Positions 18,227-28,728 of a stretch of 64,000 bases of DNA are shown here, one piece after another (the first letter of the stretch is position 1; every line of letters begins with the position of its first letter). Position numbers and translations under genes: made by a program. Origin of the DNA: Bacillus glycinifermentans. Lineage in GTDB: Bacteria; Bacillota; Bacilli; Bacillales; Bacillaceae. The notes under the pieces are model-generated. The model had not been told where the DNA came from, ran no database searches, and saw only the letters and a program-made list of their open reading frames with translations. Where the stretch lies: assembly GCF_001042475.2 (NCBI RefSeq), contig NZ_LECW02000005.1, positions 164,000-227,999 of the forward strand. Direction: 5' to 3'.

Positions 18227-18251
18227 TTTTGCTTGCAAAACGATTTATAAT
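18223..18251 (+). promoter_or_regulatory. Sigma-A promoter of thrS
   Basis: TTGATT (18223-18228), a 17-bp spacer and TATAAT (18246-18251). The -35 overlaps the ytxC stop codon. The predicted start is near 18258, at the head of the T-box leader. Confidence 0.82.
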
Positions 18252-18257
18252 ACATTG

Positions 18258-18540
18258 TAAACTTTACATTCCATGTATTGATAAGGACACGAAAAAATGA
18301 ACACCGGTTTGGCAGAGAGGGAGACCAAGGCTGCAAGTCTCTTAACCAAGGATCATTTTTTTACCACCTTTGAACATCAGTTGTGAACGGCGTATTGTCA
18401 AGTAATGACTGACGGGACTTCCCGTTACAGAACCGAGAGCCGAAAAAGGCAGGCGATTTTCTGCGTTTTCGGGAAAAAGGGTGGAACCACGAATTCCGTT
18501 TATTAATCCTCGTCCCTTTCTTAGGGGGCGGGGTTTTTAT
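18258..18540 (+). promoter_or_regulatory. Threonine T-box leader of thrS
   Basis: A tRNA-sensing leader. The T-box core AGGGTGGAACCACG lies at about 18478-18491 and pairs with uncharged tRNA acceptor ends. The terminator follows at 18508-18538, CCTCGTCCC pairing with GGGGGCGGGG plus five T. An ACC triplet at 18345-18347 is a plausible threonine specifier; that choice is inferred from the downstream gene and a following A. Low charged tRNA-Thr would favour antitermination and thrS expression. Confidence 0.9.
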
Positions 18541-18565
18541 TATGCATAAAAAAGGAGTGACTAGG

Positions 18566-20497
18566 ATGTCAGATATGGTAAAAATCACATTTCCTGACGG
18601 AGCGGTTAAGGAGTTTGCAAAAGGGACGACAACAGAAGATATCGCGGCATCGATCAGTCCCGGCTTAAAGAAAAAAGCGATCGCCGGAAAATTAAACAGC
18701 GAAGAAATCGATCTGCGCACACCGATCCATGAGGACGGCGCGATTGAGATCATTACGGAAGGAAGCGATGAAGCGCTTGAAATCATGCGCCACAGCACTG
18801 CACACTTAATGGCCCAGGCGATTAAGCGGCTTTATCAAAACGTCAAGCTCGGCGTCGGCCCTGTGATCGAAAACGGCTTCTACTATGATGTTGACCTGGA
18901 AGAAGCGCTCACACCGGAAGATCTCCCGAAAATCGAAAAAGAGATGAAAAAAATCATCGGGGAAAATCTGCCGATCGTCAGAAAAGAGGTCAGCCGCGAA
19001 GAAGCGAAAGCAAGGTTCGCCGAAATCGGCGACGACTTGAAACTGGAGCTGCTTGATGCGATTCCTGAAGGAGAGACGGTATCGATCTATGAGCAAGGCG
19101 AGTTCTTCGATTTGTGCCGCGGCGTTCACGTTCCGTCGACGGGAAAAATTAAGGAGTTCAAGCTGCTCAGCCTTGCCGGCGCATACTGGCGCGGCGACAG
19201 CAACAATAAGATGCTGCAGCGCATCTACGGTACGGCGTTCTTCAAAAAAGCCGAGCTTGAAGAGCATCTGCGTCTGCTTGAAGAAGCGAAAGAACGCGAT
19301 CACAGAAAGCTTGGAAAAGAATTGAAATTATTCGCGATTTCGCAAAAAGTCGGCCAGGGGCTGCCGCTTTGGCTTCCGAAGGGCGCGACGATCAGACGCG
19401 TCATCGAGCGCTATATCGTCGATAAAGAAATCGCCCTCGGTTATGAGCACGTTTATACGCCTGTGCTCGGAAGCAAGGAGCTTTACGAAACATCAGGCCA
19501 CTGGGATCATTATCAGGATACGATGTTCCCGCCGATGGAAATGGACAATGAAACATTGACGCTGCGTCCGATGAACTGCCCGCATCACATGATGATTTAT
19601 AAAAACGACATTCACAGCTACCGCGAGCTGCCGATCCGGATCGCAGAGCTCGGAACGATGCACCGCTACGAAATGTCCGGTGCGCTTTCAGGACTTCAGC
19701 GCGTCCGCGGCATGACGCTGAATGACGCTCATATTTTCGTCCGTCCGGATCAGATCAAGGAAGAATTCATCCGTACCGTCCGCTTGATTCAGGACGTGTA
19801 CAAAGACTTCGGATTAAACAACTATACATTCCGCCTGTCTTACCGCGATCCGGAGGATACCGAGAAATATTATGATGATGACGAAATGTGGAATAAAGCG
19901 CAATCGATGCTGAAAGCAGCGATGGATGAGATGGGGCACGACTACTATGAGGCGGAAGGTGAAGCGGCGTTCTACGGACCGAAGCTCGACGTTCAAGTCA
20001 AAACGGCGATCGGCAAAGAAGAAACGCTGTCAACCGTTCAGCTTGACTTCCTGCTTCCTGAAAGATTTGACCTGACATATGTCGGCGAAGACGGCAAACC
20101 GCACCGTCCTGTCGTCATTCACAGGGGCGTCGTATCGACAATGGAGCGCTTTGTGGCGTTCTTAATTGAAGAGCATAAGGGTGCGCTTCCGACATGGCTT
20201 GCGCCGGTGCAGTTCCAGGTGATCCCTGTATCGCCGTCCGCGCACCTTGACTACGCAAAACAAGTCCAGGAACGCTTGCAGCGTGAAGGATTGCGCGTTG
20301 AAGTCGACAGCCGCGATGAAAAGATCGGCTATAAAATCCGTGAAGCGCAAATGCAAAAGATTCCGTACATGCTCGTCGTGGGCGACCAGGAAGCCGAAAA
20401 CAAAGCGGTCAATGTCCGCAAATACGGGGAGCAAAAATCAGAAACGGTTTCGCTTGAAGATTTCGTAAAAAAAGCCGTTGCTGAAGCAAGAAAATAA
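18566..20497 (+). CDS. thrS: Threonine--tRNA ligase
   Basis: A 643-residue class II aminoacyl-tRNA synthetase. The N-terminal TGS domain (about 1-65) and the second additional editing domain with [10 protein letters not shown] precede the catalytic core. Core motifs include RPMNCPHHM (zinc-binding Cys), motif 2 [12 protein letters not shown] and motif 3 [16 protein letters not shown]-terminal anticodon-binding domain follows. Start 18566 is chosen over in-frame ATG 18542 because AAAGGAGTG precedes it and the homologous N-terminus is [12 protein letters not shown]. Confidence 0.97.
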   Translation: MSDMVKITFPDGAVKEFAKGTTTEDIAASISPGLKKKAIAGKLNSEEIDLRTPIHEDGAIEIITEGSDEALEIMRHSTAHLMAQAIKRLYQNVKLGVGPVIENGFYYDVDLEEALTPEDLPKIEKEMKKIIGENLPIVRKEVSREEAKARFAEIGDDLKLELLDAIPEGETVSIYEQGEFFDLCRGVHVPSTGKIKEFKLLSLAGAYWRGDSNNKMLQRIYGTAFFKKAELEEHLRLLEEAKERDHRKLGKELKLFAISQKVGQGLPLWLPKGATIRRVIERYIVDKEIALGYEHVYTPVLGSKELYETSGHWDHYQDTMFPPMEMDNETLTLRPMNCPHHMMIYKNDIHSYRELPIRIAELGTMHRYEMSGALSGLQRVRGMTLNDAHIFVRPDQIKEEFIRTVRLIQDVYKDFGLNNYTFRLSYRDPEDTEKYYDDDEMWNKAQSMLKAAMDEMGHDYYEAEGEAAFYGPKLDVQVKTAIGKEETLSTVQLDFLLPERFDLTYVGEDGKPHRPVVIHRGVVSTMERFVAFLIEEHKGALPTWLAPVQFQVIPVSPSAHLDYAKQVQERLQREGLRVEVDSRDEKIGYKIREAQMQKIPYMLVVGDQEAENKAVNVRKYGEQKSETVSLEDFVKKAVAEARK

Positions 20498-20501
20498 AAC
20501 G

Positions 20502-20539
20502 AAAAAAAGCATGATTCCATTCGGAGTCATGCTTTTTTT
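20502..20539. terminator. Bidirectional terminator between thrS and ysaA
   Basis: GCATGATTCC (20509-20518) pairs with GGAGTCATGC (20523-20532), with A-rich left and T-rich right flanks. It overlaps the ysaA 3' end on the minus strand. Confidence 0.9.
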
Positions 20540-21318
20540 GCGGCCAGAATATCGAACAATTCGCTTAAATGACGGATTTCGTAGTCCGGTTTTACTTCGG
20601 TTTCGTTCCCTTTGCCTTTGCGGTTGACCCAGACGGTCTGAATGCCGGCTCTGGATGCGCCGAGAATATCTGTGTTCACATTATCCCCGACCATCACGGC
20701 GTCTTCTTTCGCAATGCCGAGAAGATGAAGACAGTGTTCAAAAATGCTCGGGTCCGGCTTTCCTTTTCCGAAATTTCCGGAAATGACGATTTCCTTGAAA
20801 TAAGGTGCAAGTTCAGGCACGCCGGCCAATTTTTCTCTTTGCAGGCTCGGATCACCGTTTGTCAGCAATAAAAGCTCGAATTTTCCTTTTAATTCATCCA
20901 AAACGGCAAATGTTTCTTCGTAGACGAAAGGGCTCTTCCGGCGCACGGCTGCAAAATATTCGCCAAGCTCTTCCCCGAAAGCGGGATCATCGATTCCGAA
21001 TGCTTTCAGCCCGTTTGTCCATGCATTTTTTCTGTATTCAGGGACGATTTTGTTCAGCTTTTGAAATCCTTCGCTGATCGGGTCGCTGAAATTCGACCAA
21101 AGCCCTTCAAACGGATTGATGCCGATCATCACGGTGTAAGGATACGTTTCATAAGACGTGTAAAGATCGCGCGCTGCCCGGCGTACAGCGGCTTCAAATT
21201 CATCTGCGCCGATCCCGTATTTTTTTTCGGCCTTCATACATGTTTCGGCAAATGCCGTACTGACGCTTTTTTCATCCCAGAGCAATGTGTCGTCTAAATC
21301 AAAAAATACGGCTTTCAT
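20527..21318 (-). CDS. ysaA: HAD-family hydrolase YsaA
   Basis: A 263-residue haloacid dehalogenase superfamily phosphatase. Motif I is FFDLDDTLL with the nucleophile Asp at residue 7, motif II LLLTNGD, motif III lysine in [10 protein letters not shown] and motif [13 protein letters not shown] helical cap lies between motifs I and II. The natural substrate is unknown. AGGGGAGA precedes the start. It is convergent with thrS and divergent from lytS. Confidence 0.87.
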   Translation of the reverse strand: MKAVFFDLDDTLLWDEKSVSTAFAETCMKAEKKYGIGADEFEAAVRRAARDLYTSYETYPYTVMIGINPFEGLWSNFSDPISEGFQKLNKIVPEYRKNAWTNGLKAFGIDDPAFGEELGEYFAAVRRKSPFVYEETFAVLDELKGKFELLLLTNGDPSLQREKLAGVPELAPYFKEIVISGNFGKGKPDPSIFEHCLHLLGIAKEDAVMVGDNVNTDILGASRAGIQTVWVNRKGKGNETEVKPDYEIRHLSELFDILAAKKA

Positions 21319-21493
21319 GATCGTCTCCCCTGTCTTGGATTTATCAATGTCTCATTTATTTTACAATAGATCAATAGGATGATAAAGCAGAGATTTTAAG
21401 AATGTGATGTGATAAAGCGTAAAAGTTTGAATGGCGACAGATATGATAAAATGAGGGCGAACTTTAAATTCTGTGAGAAAGCAAGGGGATAAC

Positions 21494-23269
21494 ATGATCC
21501 ATTTAATGATCATGATGCTGGAAAGAGTGGGGATCATTGTGATCCTTGGCTTTATTCTCGCCCATATGAAGGTGTTCCGGCAGCACCTTCAGCATCCGGA
21601 AGGATATAAGGGGAATGCCGTTCTCATCTGTATCTTTTCACTTTTCAGCATCATCAGCAACTATACAGGAATCGAGATTCGAGATCACAAGATTTTAAAC
21701 AATGATTGGATTTTTGCGATCGACCCGTCGAGCTCGATCGCCAATACGAGAATTCTCGGAGTCGAAATCGGCGGCTTGATCGGGGGGCCCTTCGTCGGCG
21801 CAGGGGTCGGGATTCTTGCGGGAATTCACCGTTTTTCGCTTGGAGGAAGTACGGCTTTAAGCTGTGCGGTTTCTTCCCTGTTGGCGGGGGTTATCTCGGG
21901 TTATATCGGGCGTTTTTTCCGGAAGCGGCACCAAATGGTGACGCCGCGGGTCGCGGCTCTTGCAGGCATCTCAATGGAAGCGCTGCAAATGGTGATGATC
22001 ATCATGCTTGCTGCACCGCGGTCAGACGCTGTAGCGCTCGTTCAGATGATCGGCATCCCGATGGTCATCGTCAATGGGACAGGCAGTTTTATCTTTCTGT
22101 CGATCATTCAATCGATTATCCGTAAAGAAGAGCAGGCAAAAGCCATGCAGACGCACAAGGTGTTTTCGATTGCCGATCAGACGCTGCCGTTTTTCCGCCA
22201 GGGGCTGAATGAAACATCGTGCAAAAGCGCGGCCCTGATTATTCATCAGATGACAGGCACGGATGCCGTGTCGATTACAGACAGGGAAACGATTCTCGCG
22301 CATGTCGGCGAAGGGGCTGATCACCATATTCCTTCGAGAAGCCTGATCACCGGTTTATCGAAAAAAGTCATCAAAACGGGGAAAGTCATGAAGGTGAAAT
22401 CGCGCGACGAAATCGAGTGCACCCATCACTCTTGCCCGCTCCAGGCCGCGATTGTGCTGCCCCTGACCTCCAACCGGAAGACGATCGGCACGCTGAAGCT
22501 GTACTTCAAGAATCCGGCCGGGCTAAACCGTGTGGCAGAAGAGCTTGCCGAAGGCCTTGCGATGCTTTTTTCAACACAGCTTGAGCTCGGGGAAGCGGAG
22601 CTGCAAAAGAAGCTCTTGAAGGATGCCGAAATCAAAGCGCTGCAGGCTCAGGTTAATCCGCATTTTTTATTCAATGCGATTCATACGATCTCTGCATTGT
22701 GCCGGACAGACGCCGAAAAAACGAGAAAGCTCCTGCTTCAGCTCAGCGTCTATTTCCGCTCAAACCTGCAGGGAGCGAGGCAATTATTGATTCCGCTGTC
22801 AAAAGAGCTGAACCATCTTGAAGCATATTTATCCTTGGAGCAGGCGCGTTTTCCGGGGAAATATACAATCGATTTTCACATCGAGGAGGGGCTTGAACAT
22901 ATGGAAATACCGCCATTTATTTTGCAGATGCTTGTGGAAAACGCGCTGCGCCACGCTTTTCCGAAAAAACAGAAGACGTGCAGGGTGACCGTTTGTGTCC
23001 GCTCGGAGCACGGCGGCGTCCTCATGAAGGTGTCAGACAACGGCAGGGGAATCGAGCCCGGGATGCTGGACCAATTGGGAAAAACGCCGTTGCCTTCAAA
23101 GGAAGGAAACGGGACGGCGCTTTACAATCTGAACCAGCGGCTGACCGGCCTGTTCGGACAGCAGGCCGCCTTAAAACTGACCAGTGAAAGCGATTCAGGA
23201 ACTGAAGTTTCTTTCAAAATTCCTTTTAAATCGCAAAGAGAGGGAGAAGATCGATGCTTAAGGTATTAA
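21494..23269 (+). CDS. lytS: Sensor histidine kinase LytS
   Basis: A 591-residue membrane sensor of the LytS/YehU class. The N-terminal 5TM receptor domain (about 1-190) holds six hydrophobic stretches, then a GAF domain (about 215-360), and a HisKA-type domain with the phosphoacceptor in QVNPHFLFNAI and ATPase boxes VENALRHAFP and DNGRGIE. In B. subtilis LytST senses pyruvate and activates pftAB, the next forward operon. Start 21494 has AAGGGGATA upstream and is preferred over GTG 21473. It overlaps lytT by 16 bp. Confidence 0.94.
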   Translation: MIHLMIMMLERVGIIVILGFILAHMKVFRQHLQHPEGYKGNAVLICIFSLFSIISNYTGIEIRDHKILNNDWIFAIDPSSSIANTRILGVEIGGLIGGPFVGAGVGILAGIHRFSLGGSTALSCAVSSLLAGVISGYIGRFFRKRHQMVTPRVAALAGISMEALQMVMIIMLAAPRSDAVALVQMIGIPMVIVNGTGSFIFLSIIQSIIRKEEQAKAMQTHKVFSIADQTLPFFRQGLNETSCKSAALIIHQMTGTDAVSITDRETILAHVGEGADHHIPSRSLITGLSKKVIKTGKVMKVKSRDEIECTHHSCPLQAAIVLPLTSNRKTIGTLKLYFKNPAGLNRVAEELAEGLAMLFSTQLELGEAELQKKLLKDAEIKALQAQVNPHFLFNAIHTISALCRTDAEKTRKLLLQLSVYFRSNLQGARQLLIPLSKELNHLEAYLSLEQARFPGKYTIDFHIEEGLEHMEIPPFILQMLVENALRHAFPKKQKTCRVTVCVRSEHGGVLMKVSDNGRGIEPGMLDQLGKTPLPSKEGNGTALYNLNQRLTGLFGQQAALKLTSESDSGTEVSFKIPFKSQREGEDRCLRY

Positions 23270-23976
23270 TCGTTGACGATGAAATGTTTGCCCGCGACGA
23301 ATTGAGATATTTGCTGGAGCGGACGAAAGAAGTGGATGCGATAGACGAAGCTGAACATATCGAAGAAGCATTTGACAAAATGGCGGACCAAAAGCCGGAT
23401 ATTCTATTTTTAGACATCGATTTGTCAGGGGAAAACGGATTCGACATCGCCAAGCGCCTGAAAAAAATGTCGGCGCCGCCGGCTGTCGTGTTTGCCACCG
23501 CATATGACGAATATGCGCTGAAAGCATTTGAAGTCGATGCGATCGACTATTTGACAAAGCCATTTGACGAAGAGCGCATCAGACAAACGATCAAAAAATA
23601 CAGACGAATGCACCCGGAAAACAAAGAGGAAAAGCCGCCGTCCGGCCATCAAAGGCTTGCTCTCAACGTTGACGAGTCGATCGTGATCCTCGACACTTCT
23701 GAAATCGTCTATGCCGGATTAAAAGACGGCCGCGTCGTCGTCAAAACCTTTGATGCGTCGTATGCAGTCCACGATACGCTGGTCGTGCTTGAGCAAAAGC
23801 TTCCGCAATCTCTGTTTATCAGGGTTCACAGAAGCTTTTTGGCCAACATGGACCATATGAAAGAGGTAAAGCCGTGGTTCAATTCGACGTATAATCTGCT
23901 GATGAAAGACGGCTCAACGATTCCTGTCAGCCGTACATATGCAAAAGAACTGAAAAAACTGCTTCATATGATGTGA
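23254..23976 (+). CDS. lytT: Response regulator LytT
   Basis: A 240-residue response regulator. The receiver domain has DDEMFARDE, phosphoacceptor Asp in FLDIDLSGENG and the conserved KPFDEE lysine. The C-terminal LytTR DNA-binding domain shows IVYAGLKDGRVVVKT and FIRVHRSFLANM. Its ATG lies within the end of lytS, with GAGGGAGAA as ribosome site. Its expected target is pftAB at 25788, separated from it by the oppositely oriented phosphoesterase gene. Confidence 0.95.
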   Translation: MLKVLIVDDEMFARDELRYLLERTKEVDAIDEAEHIEEAFDKMADQKPDILFLDIDLSGENGFDIAKRLKKMSAPPAVVFATAYDEYALKAFEVDAIDYLTKPFDEERIRQTIKKYRRMHPENKEEKPPSGHQRLALNVDESIVILDTSEIVYAGLKDGRVVVKTFDASYAVHDTLVVLEQKLPQSLFIRVHRSFLANMDHMKEVKPWFNSTYNLLMKDGSTIPVSRTYAKELKKLLHMM

Positions 23977-23986
23977 AGCAGTTTTT
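23954..23986. terminator. Bidirectional terminator after lytT
   Basis: AAAAACTGCTTCA pairs with TGAAGCAGTTTTT around a short loop. The hairpin includes the lytT stop codon and abuts the end of the converging phosphoesterase gene. Confidence 0.85.
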
Positions 23987-25544
23987 AATGAATCCTTTGC
24001 AGTCCCGGACGGCCCGCTTCAATGACAAAGCCCGCATAGGTCGAGACTGGAGCTCCCGGGCGGGTAATGTAAGGAAGAACCTGAAAGTCGGCTTTGAGCT
24101 GTTTGGGAGTCATCGTACAGCGGACGTAGCCGCGCTGTGCATTGTACAGCTTGACATGGGGATTTCCCAGCCAGATCGGTGCGAGCGAATCGGTTTCTGC
24201 CCCATCGCCGTCTGAGGAGATGGATGTGGCAATCAGCTCTGTGCCGATCGTTTTTGACTGAGGATCATTGAAATCTGCTTTCAGATCCGCGGCGGCGTGT
24301 CGATGGATGTCCCCTGTCAGAACGACTGGATTTTTGATGCCGCACGTTTGATATGCGGAGAAAAGCCTGTCGCGCGTAGCGGGATAGCCGTCCCACTGAT
24401 CCACGCTGTAAGCCGTTCCCGGTCCGGTGTCGCGGTCGATTTGCGCCAAAACGACCTGCTGTGTGAGCATATTCCAAATTGCATTCGACCTGCTCAGCCC
24501 GCGGAACAGCCACTGCTCCTGGGCTTTTCCGAGTATGGACCGGGCCGGATCGAGCCGTTCCCTCTCGTTTGCCGGATATTTGCTGCGGTACTGCCGGGTG
24601 TCAAGGACGTTGAATTCGGCCAGGTTTCCATAGCGGAAACGCCGGTACATGAGCATATCCGGCCCCTTTGGAATCGAGGTGCTCCTGACCGGAATGTTTT
24701 CATAAAAGGCTTGATAGGCGGCTGCGCGCTGCTTGAGAAACTCTTCGACAGAAGGGTTATATTGCGAATACACGCCGGCATAGTTGTTTTCCACTTCATG
24801 GTCGTCCATGGTCACGATCCAAGGCGCTAATGCGTGGATCGCCTGGAGATCGGGATCGGTCTTGAAAAGGGAGTACCGCAGACGATACTGGCTGAGGGTG
24901 ACAGTCTTTGCATTGTGCGCATCGGACAGCTTGACATCCCGGTAAAGATTGTTTTCATTAATGGGATATTCGTAAATATAGTCGCCAAGGAAAAAAACGA
25001 CGTCGGGATGGTCCGCGGCCATATGACGATAAGCGGTGAAATAGCCGTGGTACCAGGCCTGGCACGATGCAAGGGAAAACGACATCCCGGCAAGGTCGGC
25101 ATACGGGGGAGGCGCGGTTTTTGTGCGGCCGGCCCGGCTGATTTCCTGACCTGCTTTGAATCTGTACCAATAATATCTTGCCGGCTTCAGTCCGTTCACT
25201 TCGACATGGACCGAGTGGGCAAGCTCAGGGAGGGCTGATGCCGTTCCGCGCCTGACGATTTTGCGGAAATGCTCATCTTCGGCGATCTCCCACCTGACCG
25301 GTACACTCCTGTCCGGCATTCCTCCCAAACCGTCTTCAGCAAGCGGATCCGGTGCAAGCCTCGTCCATAATACAAATCCGTCCGGGAGCGGTTCACCCGA
25401 GGCGACCCCCAGTTTAAACGGATCATCCGTAAACACAGGTGATTCGGCGGCGGGGGAATCGTCTTCAGGTTCCAATCCACGGTTGATCAAGGATGCAAGT
25501 TCTACGCGCTGTCCGGGCATGCCGGTCTGTTTTCCGGTATGCAT
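23985..25544 (-). CDS. PhoD-like metallophosphoesterase lacking a signal peptide
   Basis: A 519-residue member of the alkaline phosphatase D/phosphodiesterase family. The PhoD N-terminal region begins near residue 42 (FKLGVASGEPLPDGFVLWTR). Metal-binding motifs are SLASCQ, FLGDYIYEYP, MDDHEVENNY and LTGDIHRHAA. B. subtilis PhoD carries a twin-arginine signal; this protein starts MHTGKQTGMPGQRVEL with no RR motif or hydrophobic segment. The frame is closed by a stop about 30 nt upstream of the ATG, and AAAGGGGGCC lies in between, so the start is firm. A 10-bp palindrome GCTAATTAGC is upstream at 25601-25610. No PhoP box array was seen. Confidence 0.85.
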   Translation of the reverse strand: MHTGKQTGMPGQRVELASLINRGLEPEDDSPAAESPVFTDDPFKLGVASGEPLPDGFVLWTRLAPDPLAEDGLGGMPDRSVPVRWEIAEDEHFRKIVRRGTASALPELAHSVHVEVNGLKPARYYWYRFKAGQEISRAGRTKTAPPPYADLAGMSFSLASCQAWYHGYFTAYRHMAADHPDVVFFLGDYIYEYPINENNLYRDVKLSDAHNAKTVTLSQYRLRYSLFKTDPDLQAIHALAPWIVTMDDHEVENNYAGVYSQYNPSVEEFLKQRAAAYQAFYENIPVRSTSIPKGPDMLMYRRFRYGNLAEFNVLDTRQYRSKYPANERERLDPARSILGKAQEQWLFRGLSRSNAIWNMLTQQVVLAQIDRDTGPGTAYSVDQWDGYPATRDRLFSAYQTCGIKNPVVLTGDIHRHAAADLKADFNDPQSKTIGTELIATSISSDGDGAETDSLAPIWLGNPHVKLYNAQRGYVRCTMTPKQLKADFQVLPYITRPGAPVSTYAGFVIEAGRPGLQRIH

Positions 25545-25720
25545 ATTTTTCTTTAGGCCCCCTTTCTTTTTTCACGTTACTAACTATACGATGGCCCCTT
25601 GCTAATTAGCACAAATTGGAATGGATTTATTGTGAAAATCGGCAAGCGCCCATAACGAGGGAGATCTGTATTTCACCGCCCGATTTCTGCACCTGGTCTT
25701 CGATATCCGGCGAGTTTTAA

Positions 25721-25757
25721 TGAAAGCGCTTTTTTTCTGGGCTTTGTTTTATATAAT
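25721..25757 (+). promoter_or_regulatory. pftAB promoter with candidate cre site
   Basis: TGAAAGCGCTTTTT (25721-25734) matches cre at 12 of 14 positions and contains the perfect palindrome AAAGCGCTTT. It overlaps the -35 position of TATAAT at 25752-25757; the -35 itself is poor, as expected for a LytT-activated promoter. CcpA control of pftAB is known in B. subtilis. Confidence 0.65.
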
Positions 25758-25787
25758 GGTGCCAACAAAGCCAAAGAGGTGATCGAC

Positions 25788-26207
25788 ATGAGTGCGAAAA
25801 AGGTATACGGCTTTTTAACACAGGCATTTATTTTTGCTGTCATTATGCTTGTTTCAAACGGAATCGCCGGGTTGCTGCCCATTCCGATTCCGGCATCAGT
25901 CATTGGGTTGGTTCTCTTATTCACGCTGTTATGCATGAAGGTGGTCAAGCTTGAGCAGGTCGAATCGCTCGGTGCAGCATTAACCTCTCTCATCGGATTT
26001 TTATTCGTTCCTTCGGGAATTTCTGTCATGAATTCGCTCGGTGTCATGGAAAAATACGGGTTGTTGATCGTGTTTGTTATTCTTCTGGCCACCGTCATTT
26101 TGCTTGGCGCAACAGGGCTGTTTTCCCAGATGATTCTGTCCGCCGGCGGCAAAAAGCGGGAAGCCGGGACGCTTGAAACGGAAACGGCCAAAAAAACAGC
26201 TTCTTAA
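25788..26207 (+). CDS. pftA: Pyruvate transporter subunit PftA (LrgA/CidA family)
   Basis: A 139-residue small membrane protein with four predicted helices and the conserved [14 protein letters not shown] segment. In B. subtilis PftA (YsbA) and PftB form a facilitated pyruvate transporter induced by LytST; older annotation calls it antiholin-like LrgA. ATG 25788 follows AAAGAGGTG and is preferred over GTG 25779, which overlaps that site. pftB begins 15 bp downstream. Confidence 0.92.
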   Translation: MSAKKVYGFLTQAFIFAVIMLVSNGIAGLLPIPIPASVIGLVLLFTLLCMKVVKLEQVESLGAALTSLIGFLFVPSGISVMNSLGVMEKYGLLIVFVILLATVILLGATGLFSQMILSAGGKKREAGTLETETAKKTAS

Positions 26208-26222
26208 AGGGGGTTTTCAGGT

Positions 26223-26906
26223 ATGTCACCGTATTTCGGCATTGTCGTATCGCTTGCCGCTTTCGGCATCGGCACTTATCTTTTTAAAAAAACAAACGGA
26301 TTTTTCTTGTTTACGCCTTTGTTCGTCGCCATGGTGCTCGGCATCGCTTTTCTTAAAATCGGGGGTTTTTCGTATGAGGATTACAAAAGCGGGGGAGATA
26401 TCATTAAGTTCTTTTTAGAGCCCGCAACGATCGCGTTTGCGATTCCTTTGTACAAGCAGGCGGCTACATTGAAGAAGTATTGGTGGCAGATTCTCTCGGC
26501 CATCGTTGCCGGCTCCGTCTGTTCGGTCGCCGTCGTTTATCTCATTGCAAAAGGAATCCACCTTGACGACGCCGTCATGAAGAGCATGCTGCCGCAGGCT
26601 GCCACAACGGCGATCGCTCTGCCGTTATCAAAAGGCATCGGCGGCATCACCGATATTACGGCGTTTGCGGTTATTTTTAATGCTGTCATCGTCTATGCGC
26701 TTGGGGCGCTTTTCTTAAAACTCTTTCGCGTGAAGAATCCGATCGCAAAAGGCTTGGCGCTTGGTACGTCAGGACATGCCCTCGGCGTGGCTGTCGGGAT
26801 CGAAATGGGGGAAGTCGAAGCCGCCATGGCAAGCATTGCGGTCGTTGTCGTCGGCGTTGTGACCGTGTTCGTCATTCCGGTGTTCATTCAGATCGTCGGC
26901 GGATAA
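26223..26906 (+). CDS. pftB: Pyruvate transporter subunit PftB (LrgB family)
   Basis: A 227-residue membrane protein of the LrgB/CidB family with about seven hydrophobic spans. Conserved segments include [18 protein letters not shown] and the glycine-rich [15 protein letters not shown]. It pairs with PftA. AAAGGGGG precedes ATG 26223. No clear terminator was found before the infC promoters. Confidence 0.92.
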   Translation: MSPYFGIVVSLAAFGIGTYLFKKTNGFFLFTPLFVAMVLGIAFLKIGGFSYEDYKSGGDIIKFFLEPATIAFAIPLYKQAATLKKYWWQILSAIVAGSVCSVAVVYLIAKGIHLDDAVMKSMLPQAATTAIALPLSKGIGGITDITAFAVIFNAVIVYALGALFLKLFRVKNPIAKGLALGTSGHALGVAVGIEMGEVEAAMASIAVVVVGVVTVFVIPVFIQIVGG

Positions 26907-26937
26907 GAGGCTCGAAAAAAGAAAAATAAAATCACCA

Positions 26938-26966
26938 TTGCGATTTTAAATATCACCTGTTATAAT
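26938..26966 (+). promoter_or_regulatory. Upstream promoter P1 of infC operon
   Basis: TTGCGA (26938-26943), 17 bp, TATAAT (26961-26966). It lies about 56 bp upstream of the second promoter. Confidence 0.65.
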
Positions 26967-26993
26967 AGCAAATGTTGTGATGAATTTTATATC

Positions 26994-27022
26994 TTGACTT
27001 GAAAGATTTATTTATGTAAGAT
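26994..27022 (+). promoter_or_regulatory. Downstream promoter P2 of infC operon
   Basis: TTGACT (26994-26999), 17 bp, TAAGAT (27017-27022), with a predicted start near 27029 at the head of the L20 leader. Confidence 0.78.
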
Positions 27023-27028
27023 AGATAA

Positions 27029-27230
27029 TGAATTGAATATATATCAACAAGCAGAAGCACCCGCTTCTCACCTGATTGACACATTCTTGTAGTTGGCAGG
27101 TTAAACGTACATTCTTATTTTTTCATGCAGATGTTCGCAGTGTGGGTGTTTTTATGCCCGCACTTTTTGTTTGCCTGTGAAAATGCAATGAAGCGGTCAA
27201 ATGAGTTGTGAAATCAATTCAAAGATTCTA
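27029..27230 (+). promoter_or_regulatory. Ribosomal protein L20 leader (attenuator) of infC-rpmI-rplT
   Basis: A leader of about 200 nt precedes infC. A terminator hairpin, AGTGTGGGT (27139-27147) with GCCCGCACT (27156-27164) plus TTTT, lies mid-leader. In B. subtilis L20 binds this leader and favours termination, giving autoregulation. Position, hairpin and gene order support the assignment; the L20-binding fold itself was not drawn. Confidence 0.82.
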
Positions 27231-27242
27231 TGGAGGTGGCTC

Positions 27243-27979
<737 letters not shown>

Positions 27980-27999
27980 TTCGGAAAAGGGATAATTAG

Positions 28000-28371
<372 letters not shown>

Positions 28372-28375
28372 TGAA

Positions 28376-28402
28376 AACGGCCGCTTAAACGCGGCCCTTT
28401 TT
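28376..28402 (+). terminator. Terminator after rplT
   Basis: GGCCGC (28379-28384) pairs with GCGGCC (28391-28396), followed by CTTTTT. Confidence 0.85.
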
Positions 28403-28427
28403 ATTTAAGGGCAAGGGGAGAACACCA

Positions 28428-28691
28428 ATGCATCTGGTGCTGATATTCTTTATTATCATTAACGGATACGGCTTTTTCATGATGAGAGCAGACAAGCGAA
28501 GAGCCGTCCAACACAAATGGAGGGTGCCTGAACGCCGCATCTGGCTGACTGCGGCCGCGTTCGGTTCCGCGGGTGTCTGGCTCGGCATGATCCTTGTCAG
28601 ACATAAAACGAAGCATTTGTCCTTTCGGCTCGGAATCCCCTTCCTCTTCGTGATTCAAGCCGCATTGGCCGGCTTTTATTTCATGAACTGA
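28428..28691 (+). CDS. ysdA: Small membrane protein YsdA (DUF1294 family)
   Basis: An 87-residue membrane protein with three hydrophobic spans (about 1-17, 39-56 and 67-85). The WRVPERRIWL loop and the GSAGVWLGM motif are typical of DUF1294. The function is unknown. AAGGGGAGA precedes ATG 28428. It lies after rplT as in B. subtilis and is convergent with ysdB. Confidence 0.85.
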   Translation: MHLVLIFFIIINGYGFFMMRADKRRAVQHKWRVPERRIWLTAAAFGSAGVWLGMILVRHKTKHLSFRLGIPFLFVIQAALAGFYFMN

Positions 28692-28728
28692 AAAAGCAGA
28701 AGAGGCGCTAATGCTCTTCTGCTTTTTT
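28691..28728. terminator. Bidirectional terminator between ysdA and ysdB
   Basis: AAAAGCAGAAGAG (28692-28704) pairs with CTCTTCTGCTTTT, with A and T runs on both sides. The ysdB stop codon lies in the loop. Confidence 0.9.

Noticed and set aside
21427-21452. lytS promoter TTGAAT with TATGAT or TAAAAT
   Set aside because: Spacers of 9 and 14 bp are too short for a sigma-A promoter.
25544-25640. PhoP boxes before the PhoD-like gene
   Set aside because: Only one TTCACA hexamer is present and the positions 11 and 22 bp on do not match.
27201-27242. ATG 27201 as the infC start
   Set aside because: The extension would encode the ribosome site itself and is not homologous to IF-3; the AUU start is characteristic.
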